DNA of 64,000 nt from an uncultured Oscillospiraceae bacterium (GCA_944387095.1 CALXDP010000007.1:34200-98199), one strand, 5' to 3'. Counted from the stretch's first letter, positions 19,217 through 29,049 are shown. Translations and numbers: made by a program. Notes: generated from the letters alone by a model not told the origin.

Positions 19217-20793
19217 AGAATACGACTGAATTTACTCACATCCCCAAGGACATGTTTGAGTTTGTCAACCACGGGGAACGGATTTCTGACAAGAAGTTCG
19301 AGGACAAGCCCATCGGCTACTTCAAGGACGCCTGGATCCGCTTCTGCAAGAACAAGGCGTCCATCGTGGCTGCTGTCATCATCCTGTGTATCCTGGCGTT
19401 TGCCTTTATCGCGCCTCTGGCCATTACTACCCACAACGCCACTTTCATGGACACCTACTACTCCCGCAAGCCCCCCCGCAACGAGCTGCTGAGCAACATC
19501 GGTATTGCCGACGGTGGCACCAACCGGGACTTCTCCGAGCAGGGTATCGTCAAGGCCGTCGCCGTGGGCATGGGCGCCGAGGACCACGATGGCTCCGGCA
19601 CTGTGACTCTGGAGGAGGGCATGGCCAGTGAGTACCAGCCCATTCTGGACATCATGGGCAGCCGTGAGGTCAGCGAGATCCGGGGCGTTCCCCCCAGAAC
19701 CATTTACAGCGCCAGGATTGAGAACTACCTGGAAGTGGGCTTTCTGTACCTGAGCATTCCCCAGTCCCAGTACTATCAGATTTTGGAGTGGCAGGAGGAG
19801 ACCGGCCTGCAGGTCCTCTATCCTCTGATTGCCAACAACGAGTACACTATGGATGCGGCTGACGCCAACTACTGGTACAAGATGGATAGCCGGGGCAATC
19901 CCGTGCGCACCACCGCCGGCGAGGCGGAGGTCATCGAGTACGCCGAGGGTATGGTGCTGGAGGACAACTACAGGCGGGATGAGAATGGCAACCCGGTTTA
20001 CTACGAGTACACCGGCGGCGGCAACCATGAGACCGCTCAGTTCCGGGTGCGGGTGCTGTACTACAACTATTATCAGTACCGCAACGGCTTCACCCCCCAA
20101 TACCTGCTTGGCACCGACAGCCAGGGCTATGACCTGACCCTGCGTCTGGCCGACGGTATCAAGTTGTCTGTGCTGCTGGCCATCTGCGTGTCCGCCATCA
20201 ACCTGGTCATCGGCGCCATTTACGGCGCGGTGGAGGGTTACTACGGCGGCGCGGTGGATATGGTGATGGAACGCATCGTGGACGTGCTGGCCAACGTGCC
20301 CTTTGTGGTGGTGGCCACCCTGTTTCAGATGCATCTGGCTACCAGGGTGGGGGCCATCCCAAGCCTCTTGTTTGCCTTCGTGCTCACGGGGTGGATCTCC
20401 ACCGCTGCCCGTACCCGCACCCAGTTCTACCGATTCAAGGGGCAGGAGTACGTGCTGGCGGCCCGCACCCTGGGTGCCCGGGACCGGCGGATCATCTGGA
20501 AGCATATCTTCCCCAACTCCCTGGGCACCATCATTACTGCAAGTGCCCTGGTTATTCCCGGTGTCATCAACACCGAGAGCATGCTCAGCTACCTGGGCAT
20601 CGTCAAGCTGAACACCTCTTCCGTGACCTCCCTGGGCAACCTGCTGGCGTCCGCCAGCAGCATCTGGACCAGCTATCCCCACCTGATGCTGTTTCCGGCC
20701 ATCGTGATTTCGCTGCTGATGATCTGCTTTAACCTGTTCGGCAACGGTCTGCGCGACGCGTTCAACCCGTCGCTGCGCGGTGTGGAGGAGTGA
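19213..20793 (+). CDS. oppC: Oligopeptide ABC transporter permease OppC with large extracytoplasmic insert
   Basis: A 526-residue permease, against about 300 for standard OppC. TM1 lies near residues 49-72. Roughly 240 residues that must lie outside the membrane come next, then the usual five-span permease core from about residue 315, with the EAA loop around YVLAARTLGARDRRIIWKH. The insert contains DHDGSGTVTLEE (residues 124-135), a textbook EF-hand calcium loop (D1, D3, S5, G6, V8, E12). It may be a docking or sensing domain for the oversized OppA. Confidence 0.9.
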   Translation: MKNTTEFTHIPKDMFEFVNHGERISDKKFEDKPIGYFKDAWIRFCKNKASIVAAVIILCILAFAFIAPLAITTHNATFMDTYYSRKPPRNELLSNIGIADGGTNRDFSEQGIVKAVAVGMGAEDHDGSGTVTLEEGMASEYQPILDIMGSREVSEIRGVPPRTIYSARIENYLEVGFLYLSIPQSQYYQILEWQEETGLQVLYPLIANNEYTMDAADANYWYKMDSRGNPVRTTAGEAEVIEYAEGMVLEDNYRRDENGNPVYYEYTGGGNHETAQFRVRVLYYNYYQYRNGFTPQYLLGTDSQGYDLTLRLADGIKLSVLLAICVSAINLVIGAIYGAVEGYYGGAVDMVMERIVDVLANVPFVVVATLFQMHLATRVGAIPSLLFAFVLTGWISTAARTRTQFYRFKGQEYVLAARTLGARDRRIIWKHIFPNSLGTIITASALVIPGVINTESMLSYLGIVKLNTSSVTSLGNLLASASSIWTSYPHLMLFPAIVISLLMICFNLFGNGLRDAFNPSLRGVEE

Positions 20794-20797
20794 GCGT

Positions 20798-22984
20798 ATG
20801 AGTGAAGTTTTGGAAGTAAAAAACTTAAAAATCTCCTTCCGCACCGCCAGCGGCACCTTGAAGGCGGTACGGGATATCTCCTTCACCCTGGAAAAAGGAA
20901 AGACGCTGGCCATTGTGGGCGAGTCCGGCTCCGGTAAGTCGGTAACCTCCAAGGCCATCCTGGGCATCTTGGCTGGCAACTCCATTGTGGAGGGCGGGGA
21001 AATCATCTATGACGGCAAGGATTTGCTGCGCATTCCCGAGGAGGAGATGTGCAAGATCCGGGGGGACCGGATCTCCATGATCTTCCAGGATCCTCTGTCT
21101 TCCCTGAACCCCATTGTGAAGATCGGCAAGCAGATCACCGAGGCCATGCTGCTCAAAAATAAGGGCAACCGCCGTGCCGCCCGGAAGGACTTCAACACCA
21201 TGCTGGCCACCCTGAAGGAGCATATGATTGCCGCCCAGGGGGAGCAGAGCAAGACAAAGGTGGAAGAGCTGATTGGGACCTTCGACAAGTTCAACATCGA
21301 GGCCATCAAGCTGGAGAACAGTTACAATGACGCGCTGCATGTGGCGGAGGAAGCGGTGTCCAAGATCGAGGACTTTCTGTTCAAGGCCGGCAGGCGCAAG
21401 GTGGACGTCAAAGGCGCGCTGAAGGAGTTTGCCGGAAAGGTGAAGCGGGTCCAGGATCCTTTTCTTACCCATGGCTTCGACTCCCGCCTGAGCCAGGCGT
21501 CGGCGGACTTGGAGCGGGTGCAGAGCAATTATCACGCACCCTCCGGGCACAAAAAGGATGGGGATGACGTACAACCCCTGCCCGAGGAGATCGAGCGCGT
21601 GCTGAACCAGACCAAGGAGCTGCTGGGGGAGCTGCTGGGCCGCACCCGCCCGGATTTCTTCCGCATCGGCTACTATAAGCTGAAAAACCCCGGTGAGGAT
21701 TTGAGCGGAAAGCCGGTGGATCAGCTCAATGAGATGGCCCTGCGCTATCTGAACGACAACTTCATGTTGGAATTCATCGGCATTGAGACTGAGGCGGTGG
21801 CCCATTCCTACCACACGGCCCTGGAGAAGAAAAAGGCAGTGCTGGAACAGCTGGCCAGGGCCAAGGAGTTTTATGCCAAGGGCGGCTTTGACAAAGCCTC
21901 CGCCCGGAAGCAGTGCAGGGAGATCTCAGACCAGGTGGAAAAGACCATTGACCGTCTGGAGATTGTGAAGGACAGCACAGCTTACACCTTCCGCACCAGC
22001 CTGTCCGGCGCCATTGACAAGTACTTTGCCGCCAAGGCAAAAAACCCCAAGGAGGAGGCCCGCTTTGCCAAACAGAGCAAGAAGCGGGACACCCTCATTG
22101 CCAAGGGCAAGAACGTGGACTGGAAGGTCGTGCCCAAGGTGGTCTACGACCTGGATGAACTGAAGGCGGATATCGTCCAGGTGTTTGACCGCTTGATCCA
22201 GCATTACAACGAGTATATCGCCCAGGAATCCCAGGTGGATTTCCGGGCCAGGAGCATCGAACTGGTGGATTACTTCAAGGCGAAGGCCTCCGAGGTGGTC
22301 TACAAGGTCACCAAAAGCATGGCCAAGGAAAAGGCGATCCAGCTCATGGAGGAAGTGGGCATTCCAGAACCCCGGGTGCGCTACTACCAGTATCCCTTTG
22401 AGTTTTCTGGCGGTATGCGCCAGCGTATTGTGATCGCCATCGCACTGGCGGCCAACCCGGATATCCTGATCTGTGACGAGCCCACCACCGCACTGGACGT
22501 GACCATCCAGGCGCAGATCCTGGAACTGATCAACCGGCTGAAAGAGGAGCGGAACCTGTCTGTCATCTTCATCACCCATGATTTGGGCGTGGTGGCCAAC
22601 ATGGCCGACGACATCGCGGTCATGTACGCCGGAAAGATCGTGGAGTACGGTACGGCGGACGATGTGTTCTATGATCCCAGGCACCCCTATACCTGGGCGC
22701 TGCTGTCCTCTATGCCCGACCTGGACACCAAGGAGAAGCTGGACGCCATTCCCGGCACGCCGCCCAATATGATCTATCCCCCGGAGGGCGACGCCTTTGC
22801 CGACCGGAACAAGTATGCCATGAAGATTGACTTCGTTCAGCAGCCGCCCCAGTTCCAGGTATCTCCCACCCACTGGGCGGCGACCTGGCTGCTTCATCCC
22901 GACGCTCCAAAGGTGGAGCCGCCTAAGATTATCACAGACCGCATTGAGCGGATGCTGAAGAAGGCTGGAGGTGGACAGGCATGA
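20798..22984 (+). CDS. oppD: Oligopeptide ABC transporter ATPase OppD with a ~375-residue internal insert
   Basis: A 728-residue OppD-type ATPase. Walker A GESGSGKS (41-48), Q-loop [10 protein letters not shown] (Q97), signature FSGGMRQR (from residue 536), Walker [12 protein letters not shown] and the OppD C-terminal tail ([20 protein letters not shown]) are intact. The Q-loop and signature are about 440 residues apart instead of about 65. The extra segment is highly charged, mostly helical in look and rich in Lys/Glu/Ala, with coiled-coil-like runs. Its role is unknown. GGAGG precedes the ATG; it overlaps oppF by four bases. Confidence 0.9.
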   Translation: MSEVLEVKNLKISFRTASGTLKAVRDISFTLEKGKTLAIVGESGSGKSVTSKAILGILAGNSIVEGGEIIYDGKDLLRIPEEEMCKIRGDRISMIFQDPLSSLNPIVKIGKQITEAMLLKNKGNRRAARKDFNTMLATLKEHMIAAQGEQSKTKVEELIGTFDKFNIEAIKLENSYNDALHVAEEAVSKIEDFLFKAGRRKVDVKGALKEFAGKVKRVQDPFLTHGFDSRLSQASADLERVQSNYHAPSGHKKDGDDVQPLPEEIERVLNQTKELLGELLGRTRPDFFRIGYYKLKNPGEDLSGKPVDQLNEMALRYLNDNFMLEFIGIETEAVAHSYHTALEKKKAVLEQLARAKEFYAKGGFDKASARKQCREISDQVEKTIDRLEIVKDSTAYTFRTSLSGAIDKYFAAKAKNPKEEARFAKQSKKRDTLIAKGKNVDWKVVPKVVYDLDELKADIVQVFDRLIQHYNEYIAQESQVDFRARSIELVDYFKAKASEVVYKVTKSMAKEKAIQLMEEVGIPEPRVRYYQYPFEFSGGMRQRIVIAIALAANPDILICDEPTTALDVTIQAQILELINRLKEERNLSVIFITHDLGVVANMADDIAVMYAGKIVEYGTADDVFYDPRHPYTWALLSSMPDLDTKEKLDAIPGTPPNMIYPPEGDAFADRNKYAMKIDFVQQPPQFQVSPTHWAATWLLHPDAPKVEPPKIITDRIERMLKKAGGGQA

Positions 22985-24198
22985 GCAATCAAGACAATCA
23001 GGAGGTATTGCTCAAGGTTGAGCACCTGTGCCAGTACTTCAAGATGGGCGACTCCGAGCTGAAGGCTGTGGATGACGTCAGCTTCGACATCAAGCGGGGC
23101 GAGGTGTTTGGCCTGGTGGGTGAGTCGGGCTGCGGCAAGACCACCACGGGCCGCTCCATTATCAAGATTTACGATATTACCTCCGGCAGCATCTACTTCA
23201 AGGGCCAGCGCATCTGCGCGGGCACCCGCAGCTACCGGGACGCGATTGCCAGCGCCCGAAAGGAACTGAAAAAGCTGGGCCCCAACGACACGGCCAGGAA
23301 GGCGGAGCTGGAGAAGCGCATCGAGGCCAACCGGGAGGAGATCCGCAAGGCCCGGTATGACCACAGGCACTCCGATCAGGAGTACGCCCAGACCCTGGTG
23401 GACAAACTGGAAAAGGAGTACGCTTCCAAGCTGGAGGAGGCCAAGAACGATCCCCAAAAGCTGGCCGAGGTGAAGAAGGAATATCAGGAGCAGCTGCGCA
23501 TTGCCAAAAAGACCAAACTGATCACCCAGATCCAGATGATTTTCCAGGATCCCATCGCCTCTCTGGATCCCCGCATGACCGTGCGGGAGACCATTGCCGA
23601 GGGCCTGGTGATCAACGGCATCCGGGATAAGGAGTACATTGATGAAAAGGTGTACGAGATCCTGGAGCTGGTGGGTCTGGTGCGGGAGCATGCCGGGCGC
23701 TACCCCCACGAGTTTTCCGGTGGCCAGCGGCAGCGCATCGGCATTGCCCGGGCGGTCATCATGCGCCCCGATCTGCTCATTGCCGACGAGCCCATCTCCG
23801 CCCTGGATGTGTCCATCCAGGCCCAGGTCATCAACCTGCTCAATGAACTGCGCACCCGGTTGGGACTGACCATCCTGTTCATTGCCCACGACCTGTCGGT
23901 GGTCAAGTATTTCTCCGATCGAATCGGAGTGATGTACTTTGGCAAGATGGTGGAGCTGGCCCCCTCGGATGAACTGTTCGCCCATCCCCTGCATCCCTAT
24001 ACCCGCTCTTTGCTGTCTGCCATCCCGCTGCCTGACCCCCGGTCGGAGAAAAAGCGGGTGCGGATCACCTACAATTCCCTGGCTGAGCACGATTACAGCG
24101 TAGATAAGCCCTCCATGCGGGAGATCCTCCCAGGGCACTTTGTGTATTGCAATAATGCGGAGGAGCTCAAGTATAAGAAGGAACTGGGACTGCTGTGA
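22981..24198 (+). CDS. oppF: Oligopeptide ABC transporter ATPase OppF with a coiled-coil-like insert
   Basis: A 405-residue OppF-type ATPase. Walker A GESGCGKT (47-54), Q-loop [12 protein letters not shown] (Q189), signature FSGGQRQR, Walker [13 protein letters not shown] and the C-terminal [13 protein letters not shown] peptide-transporter motif are present. An extra stretch of about 90 residues between Walker A and the Q-loop (roughly 85-178) is dense in Lys/Glu/Arg and looks like an antiparallel coiled coil. It differs in place from the OppD insert. Confidence 0.92.
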   Translation: MSNQDNQEVLLKVEHLCQYFKMGDSELKAVDDVSFDIKRGEVFGLVGESGCGKTTTGRSIIKIYDITSGSIYFKGQRICAGTRSYRDAIASARKELKKLGPNDTARKAELEKRIEANREEIRKARYDHRHSDQEYAQTLVDKLEKEYASKLEEAKNDPQKLAEVKKEYQEQLRIAKKTKLITQIQMIFQDPIASLDPRMTVRETIAEGLVINGIRDKEYIDEKVYEILELVGLVREHAGRYPHEFSGGQRQRIGIARAVIMRPDLLIADEPISALDVSIQAQVINLLNELRTRLGLTILFIAHDLSVVKYFSDRIGVMYFGKMVELAPSDELFAHPLHPYTRSLLSAIPLPDPRSEKKRVRITYNSLAEHDYSVDKPSMREILPGHFVYCNNAEELKYKKELGLL

Positions 24199-24611
24199 AC
24201 GGGAAGAAGCTGCGCAATACGATATTAAAGTACGGCATTACCCTGGCGGTGGGGGCGGTCATGGCCTATGCGATGATGGAGCTGCATGGGCTGTGGGAGG
24301 CCGATGGGGCGGCGGAGCGCTACAAGATCCTGTGCGACGCGTTTACCATCCCGGGCGTGGTATTGGCGCTGAGCGCGGTGCTGGTGTTTGTGTCCAATGA
24401 AGGGATCTTTCATGGCATCACCTATGCGCTGACCTATGCGGTACGCATGCTGATTCCAGGCGCTGCCCATAAGGGTGAGCGCTATGGCGACTATGTGGAG
24501 CGTAAGCGGGAAAAAGGACCCATCAAGCATTTTGGATTTTTGGTCATTACAGGGGCCTTTTACCTGGCGCTGGCCCTGGTCTTTATGGTTCTTTTCTATA
24601 CCACACGGTAA
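24195..24611 (+). CDS. DUF3899 membrane protein
   Basis: A 138-residue membrane protein of the DUF3899 type. It has four hydrophobic segments and the family-like DAFTIPGVVLALSAVLVFVS followed by NEGIFHGITYAL, plus the cytosolic YGDYVERKREKG. It starts at a GTG overlapping the oppF stop, so it is the last gene of the opp operon. Its function is unknown; the position suggests a transporter accessory role. Confidence 0.8.
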   Translation: MNGKKLRNTILKYGITLAVGAVMAYAMMELHGLWEADGAAERYKILCDAFTIPGVVLALSAVLVFVSNEGIFHGITYALTYAVRMLIPGAAHKGERYGDYVERKREKGPIKHFGFLVITGAFYLALALVFMVLFYTTR

Positions 24612-24624
24612 GCCCGCTTAAACT

Positions 24625-24680
24625 AGGACAAAAAGGGGGCCGGTATCCGCAAAAGCGGATACCGGCCCCCTTTTTGTCCT
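24625..24680 (+). terminator. Perfect 26-bp hairpin ending the opp operon
   Basis: Two 26-base arms (24625-24650 and 24655-24680) are perfectly complementary around an AAAA loop. The right arm ends CCCCCTTTTTGTCCT, so it works as an intrinsic terminator on the plus strand, and the mirrored left arm allows function on the minus strand too. Confidence 0.92.
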
Positions 24681-24682
24681 AT

Positions 24683-24720
24683 AGGCAGGCGGCTCCATTC
24701 CAAAACGGAGCCGCCTGCCT
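24683..24720 (-). terminator. Second perfect hairpin, probable terminator of the minus-strand operon
   Basis: AGGCAGGCGGCTCC (24683-24696) pairs with GGAGCCGCCTGCCT (24707-24720). It lies 28 bases past the stop of the TSUP gene, the last gene of the converging operon. Confidence 0.7.
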
Positions 24721-24748
24721 GAAGCTTGTTCCACATGGGATCACCCCG

Positions 24749-25528
24749 TCACAAAAAGCACCGCGCCAGGTTATAGCAGCTGATGCCGGTGATGACCAGC
24801 AGCAGCCAGAAGAACAGCCGGTCCACCCCGGCGTTGCTCAGCTTTTTGCTGACGCTCCGGCCCAGGGTGCCCCCCGCGACGCCGCCCACTACCATGGCGA
24901 GGAGCACCGGCCATTCAAACGGGGGGATCGTGTCCCGCAGCAGGGTGTTGAGGAAGCTGGCACTCTGGGAAAACAGGATGACGTACAGGGAGTTGAGGGC
25001 GGCGGTCTTGGTATCCATGGAGAAGAAGTAGTAGAGTACTGCCAGGTTGATGGGGCCGCCGCCGATGCCCAAAAAGGCGGACAGCAGGCCCAGCACCAGG
25101 CCGATGGCCACGCAGGCCGCCGGGTTTTTCACGTCCCTCGTGATAATCCGGGGGCGGTTGACCGTATAGACCAGCACCCCCAGGGTGAGGACGATCATCA
25201 TCACCTGCTGGGCCACGGACACCGCGGAGCCGCCGGTGGATTGCACCAGTTCGAACAGCTCCTTGCCCACGACACCCCCCACTGCGGCACCGATGGCCAG
25301 CAGGGTCCCCCGCCGGGGCTCCACCTTTACCTCGCCGCCCCGGCTGTGGAGCATGGAGGTGATGGTCATGGCCAACACGGTACAGCCGGACAGGAAGCTC
25401 ACCGTGGCCACCGGCATGCCCGAGACGGCGTCCAGCACCGGCTTGATGATGACGCCGCCGCCCACCCCGCTGATGCCGCCAATGGTGGTGGCCAGCAGGC
25501 AGATGAGAAAACTGAACAGAATCTGCAT
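24749..25528 (-). CDS. TSUP-family membrane exporter (TauE/SafE-like)
   Basis: A 259-residue TauE/SafE protein with about eight membrane segments and the family N-terminus GGISGVGGGVIIKPVL and second repeat LSAFLGIGGGPINLAVL. These proteins usually export sulfite, sulfonates or other small organic anions. It is the last gene of the nag-aldolase operon and overlaps nothing; the gap to the phosphofructokinase is 18 bases. Its substrate here is unknown, but its place suggests it disposes of an end product. Confidence 0.88.
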   Translation of the reverse strand: MQILFSFLICLLATTIGGISGVGGGVIIKPVLDAVSGMPVATVSFLSGCTVLAMTITSMLHSRGGEVKVEPRRGTLLAIGAAVGGVVGKELFELVQSTGGSAVSVAQQVMMIVLTLGVLVYTVNRPRIITRDVKNPAACVAIGLVLGLLSAFLGIGGGPINLAVLYYFFSMDTKTAALNSLYVILFSQSASFLNTLLRDTIPPFEWPVLLAMVVGGVAGGTLGRSVSKKLSNAGVDRLFFWLLLVITGISCYNLARCFL

Positions 25529-25546
25529 GGTCAGTGCCCGCCTCTC

Positions 25547-26713
25547 TCAGCGCAGGGAGGCAAATCGGATGTCACAGCCGCCCAGCAGGGGCAGGCAGTA
25601 GTCCTGAAACTCCGGCCGGATGCTGGCCCCGTCCGCCCCGATCCACTCCAGGGGGAACTTCTTCTCTGCATTGGCCACCTGCTCCAAGGGGATGAGGCAA
25701 GTCTCGCAATGGTACACTGGAGACCGGGCGGCTTCAAAGCCCACCATATAGCCGGTCTTGCCCTCCACGGCGGCGCGCGCCGCTGCGGCTCCGGCCTCCT
25801 CCGCCTCCTGACGGTCCACCGGGGAGGTGAGGGCCACGCTCACCCGGCCCAGCAGACCAGGCTTCTCCGCCCGGGATTTCAGGCTGGTCTCCGCCATAAT
25901 CAGGTCAGACAGGGCCTGGGCCGCGCCGCCGGGGATCTTGTGGCCGAAGCCGTCCACCCGGCCGGTGTCGGCCACCGGGGTGCCGTCGGCGTAGTGGATG
26001 CCCTCGGACACGGTGACCAGCAGGCCCCTGCCCCTGGCCCATTTCTCCTGGACGGCGGACAGAAAGGCTTGCCTGTCAAAGTCGGTCTCAGGCAGGTAGA
26101 CCAGGTGCTCACAGGGCATCCGGTCGGCGAAGAGGGCGGAGGCGGCGGTGATCCACCCGGCGTTGCGGCCCATAAGTTCCATCACCACCACATGGATGGG
26201 CAGGGCGGAGGCGTCCAGGGCCAGTTCCAGGGCGGACACGGCGGCGTACTTGGCCGCGCTGCCAAAGCCGGGGCAGTGGTCGGTCACCGCCAGGTCGTTG
26301 TCCATGGTCTTAGGGATGCCCATGACCCGCAGTTCGTAGCCGGACTGGCAGGCCAGCTGGTAGACCTTGTGGCAGGTGTCCATGGAATCGTTGCCGCCGT
26401 TGTAGAAGAAGTAGCGGATGTTGAACTGTTTGAAGCACTCCAGCACCGCCGGATAGTCCCTGTCGGTGAGCTTGCGCCGGCAGGAGCCCAGGGCGGAGGC
26501 GGGGGTGCGGGAGAGCAGGTCCAGCTGTTCCTGGCTGACCTGCCCCAGATCCATGAGGTCCCCGGCCAGGATGCCCTCGGCGCCGAACCGGGCGCCGTAG
26601 ATGGTTTCGATCTCGCCGTGGCGTCTGGCCTCCCGAACCGCCCCCAGCAGGGAGCTGTTGATCACTGCGGTGGGGCCGCCGCCATGGGCGATGAGCATAT
26701 TTCCTCTCAGCAT
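25547..26713 (-). CDS. Phosphofructokinase, PPi-dependent type
   Basis: A 388-residue PFK-superfamily enzyme that phosphorylates fructose 6-phosphate or a related sugar phosphate. The phosphate-binding HGGGPTAVINSSL lies at the N-terminus. The donor loop reads YNGGNDSMDT, where Asp replaces the glycine of ATP-type enzymes (GGDGS), and the catalytic region is PKTMDNDL with the lysine typical of PPi-PFKs. Start 26713 is used; the ATG at 26698 (MLIAHGGG) is also credible with AGAGGAA upstream. The true sugar substrate is not certain given the operon. Confidence 0.85.
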   Translation of the reverse strand: MLRGNMLIAHGGGPTAVINSSLLGAVREARRHGEIETIYGARFGAEGILAGDLMDLGQVSQEQLDLLSRTPASALGSCRRKLTDRDYPAVLECFKQFNIRYFFYNGGNDSMDTCHKVYQLACQSGYELRVMGIPKTMDNDLAVTDHCPGFGSAAKYAAVSALELALDASALPIHVVVMELMGRNAGWITAASALFADRMPCEHLVYLPETDFDRQAFLSAVQEKWARGRGLLVTVSEGIHYADGTPVADTGRVDGFGHKIPGGAAQALSDLIMAETSLKSRAEKPGLLGRVSVALTSPVDRQEAEEAGAAAARAAVEGKTGYMVGFEAARSPVYHCETCLIPLEQVANAEKKFPLEWIGADGASIRPEFQDYCLPLLGGCDIRFASLR

Positions 26714-26728
26714 AGCGCCTGCCCCCTC

Positions 26729-28189
26729 TCACACCGTGGAAAGATCGTCGTCCTTCCTGCACAGGTGGACGGCGCCCAGCTTGAAGGTCTGGGGCAGGGC
26801 CAGAATATTGGGATTGGGGCCCACGAACTTGCGCTTGGCGTCCTCCAGGGCCTCCTCGAAGGTGGCCCGGGTCTTCAGGCCCATTCCCCGGGCGATGCCC
26901 GGCTCCTGGGCGCCCACGATGTAGATGGCGGCGGTGTTCATCTCGGCGATGTGGCCGCAGCTCATCATGGAAAAGCCGTGGAAGGGATGGAAGGCGTTGC
27001 AGAAGCGGTACTTGCGGATATACTCCTCATGGGTGGCGAAGTACTCCCCGTACCGGTCCATGTCGGGCAGGATGTTCATATAGTCGTGCTGGAACAGCTC
27101 ATACAACTCCCGGAGGTAGGGCCAGCGCTCGTCATGGAAATAGCCGTTGCAGATGGACGAGCAGAGGATGACGCAGTTTTCCTTCATCACCCGCTTGTGG
27201 CGGATGACCTGGGCGGACAGTGCCTGCATCATCTGGATGGGGTTGGTGCCCATACCGTCGCCATAGTGGAAGTCCTGGGGCATGCCGAACACCATCACGT
27301 CAAACTTCTCCTCCGCCCAGGGCACGTAGGTACGCCGGTTGGCCACCTTCCAGGACTCGGGCTGCATCACCTTGGCGTAGCCGCTGAAGATGGCGATCTG
27401 CCGGGAGTGGGTGTCCAGCACCGCGTCGCAGCAGAAGAAGGGGTGGCCCATCTTCTCCTCCATGTGCATGCCGATCTCGTCAAACTTGGTGCGCATGAGG
27501 GAGTGGCCGGACACGGGGGTGAAGTCCTCCCGGTGCATTACCTTGGGCACATGGTGGCTGGCGATGCTCCGCCAGTGGGTGATGCCGGTGGAACAGTGCT
27601 TGTAGCCCCCGGAGTAGCCCCCATAGGGGTTGCCCTGGGTATGGCCGATGAGGATGGGGATGTCGCAGTCAAAGACGTACTTGTTCATCAGCACCGGGTC
27701 GCCCCGCTGGGTGGTACCAAGGTCCACCATGTGGTTGTAGTCCTCGCTGTCGTGGCTGGTGATCTGATTGGTCCAGTAGAACTCGTTGAACAGCTCCTGG
27801 CCCAAAATCTTCTTCATCTCGGGCACGGTGGCCCGGGGATGCAGACCGTTGGAGAACAGCAGCAGGATGTCCTTTTTGTCCACCCCGGCTTCATACAGCT
27901 CATCCAGGCAGGCCCGGATGGACACCCGGCGGTGGGCGGTGGGCTGGGTGCCCCCCTTGACAATGTCGGGGATGACGAACACCACCGTCTTGCCCGGGCC
28001 GGCCAGCTCCTTCAGGGGCTTCATGCCCAGGGGGTGGCGGATGGACTCCAGGGTGGCGGCGTACAGGCTGTCCCAGTCCTGGGGCAGGCAGGGGGGATCG
28101 GGCACGGTCTGGCCGGGGATAAAGACCTTGGTGCTGTCGGGCAGCTGGGCGCTCATCAGACCATGGCCGTATTCAAACGAGAGATTCAT
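26729..28189 (-). CDS. LarA-like (DUF2088) hydroxyacid racemase/epimerase-family protein
   Basis: A 486-residue protein of the lactate racemase LarA superfamily, whose members use a nickel-pincer nucleotide to racemise or epimerise 2-hydroxyacids. Counterparts of the LarA motifs are seen: FSNGLHPRATVPEMKKILG (histidine region), DLGTTQRGDPVLMNKYVFDC, and GGYSGGYKHCSTGI with the cofactor-linking lysine followed by SHH. No larB, larC or larE cofactor genes are in the window. The substrate is unknown; the neighbours point to a sugar-derived acid. Confidence 0.8.
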   Translation of the reverse strand: MNLSFEYGHGLMSAQLPDSTKVFIPGQTVPDPPCLPQDWDSLYAATLESIRHPLGMKPLKELAGPGKTVVFVIPDIVKGGTQPTAHRRVSIRACLDELYEAGVDKKDILLLFSNGLHPRATVPEMKKILGQELFNEFYWTNQITSHDSEDYNHMVDLGTTQRGDPVLMNKYVFDCDIPILIGHTQGNPYGGYSGGYKHCSTGITHWRSIASHHVPKVMHREDFTPVSGHSLMRTKFDEIGMHMEEKMGHPFFCCDAVLDTHSRQIAIFSGYAKVMQPESWKVANRRTYVPWAEEKFDVMVFGMPQDFHYGDGMGTNPIQMMQALSAQVIRHKRVMKENCVILCSSICNGYFHDERWPYLRELYELFQHDYMNILPDMDRYGEYFATHEEYIRKYRFCNAFHPFHGFSMMSCGHIAEMNTAAIYIVGAQEPGIARGMGLKTRATFEEALEDAKRKFVGPNPNILALPQTFKLGAVHLCRKDDDLSTV

Positions 28190-28200
28190 GGCTTTTCTCC

Positions 28201-29037
28201 TTACTGTCCAAGATAGGTGCGGATGATCTCCAGGTACTCCTCAGGGTAGAATCCGATCTCCCCCTGGAATCGGGTCAGGGCGATGAGACCGCCGTCGATC
28301 TCGTTGATAGAGGCCAGCATTTCGGCGTTGTCTACTTTCAACCCGCCGCCGTATACCACGGGGAGGCCTCCGGTCCGCTCCTTGACGAACCGGGCGATCC
28401 TGGTGATGTAGTCCCGGCCCGCCGGGGTTTTGCCCGGGCCGATGGACCACACCGGCTCGTAACCGATGACCACCTTGGCGGTGTCCACTCCATCTAAACC
28501 CACACGGAGCTGATCGCCCAGCACCTGCTGCCAGTTGTCCTGCTCCTCGCTTTTTTCTCCGATGCAGTAGAGAACGGTCAGTCCCTGCTCCACCGCCTGG
28601 CGGATCTCCTGGTTCAGGATGCGGTTGACCGCGGCGGTATCGGTGATACCGGCCTCGGCCAGGATGCCCGCTTTGTCATTGCGCTCCTCGCAGTGGCCGA
28701 TGAGGGCGGAGGTACACCCCATGGCCTTTGCGATGGAGGCGGGACGGTTGGTGGTGAGGGCGCCGAAATTACCCCCCACCGCGGTGTTCACCCGGTATAC
28801 CCCCTGACAGCCCACCTGGACGGGGCTGCCCTCGCACAGGGCGTCCACAGCACCCAGGATGTGGGCCTCGGGGAAATACTGGATAAACTCCACCTGGCTG
28901 GGGTCGTACTTCTTCAGCCCCTCCTGGGTATTCTTCACGATATGGCCGCCCCAGTCCTTCAAGGGGGCGATACGGTTGACGCCGCCGTACTCTACGGGCA
29001 CGTCAAACCGCTTCAGATTCAGATACAGATGCTTCAC
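28201..29037 (-). CDS. Triosephosphate isomerase-family protein
   Basis: A 278-residue TIM-fold isomerase. The general-acid region is IGHCEERND, against the usual GHSERR, and the catalytic glutamate lies in YEPVWSIGPGKTPAG, with the phosphate loop YGGGLK near the end. The N-terminal lysine region reads LNLKRFDV rather than NWKMN. The deviations suggest a catabolic paralogue (such as a tetrulose- or modified-triose phosphate isomerase) rather than the glycolytic enzyme. It sits 12 bases after the aldolase gene. Confidence 0.82.
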   Translation of the reverse strand: MKHLYLNLKRFDVPVEYGGVNRIAPLKDWGGHIVKNTQEGLKKYDPSQVEFIQYFPEAHILGAVDALCEGSPVQVGCQGVYRVNTAVGGNFGALTTNRPASIAKAMGCTSALIGHCEERNDKAGILAEAGITDTAAVNRILNQEIRQAVEQGLTVLYCIGEKSEEQDNWQQVLGDQLRVGLDGVDTAKVVIGYEPVWSIGPGKTPAGRDYITRIARFVKERTGGLPVVYGGGLKVDNAEMLASINEIDGGLIALTRFQGEIGFYPEEYLEIIRTYLGQ

Positions 29038-29049
29038 GTCCGGACCTCC

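Noticed and set aside
24674-28216. 1180-codon open frame on the plus strand
   Set aside because: It lies opposite the TSUP, PFK and LarA-like genes, all of which have clear motifs; the long frame has only repetitive His/Gly/Gln-rich sequence.
28201-29037. The glycolytic triosephosphate isomerase (tpiA)
   Set aside because: The NWKMN and GHSERR motifs are altered and the gene is in a catabolic operon without gap, pgk or gpm, so a paralogue with a specialised substrate is more likely.
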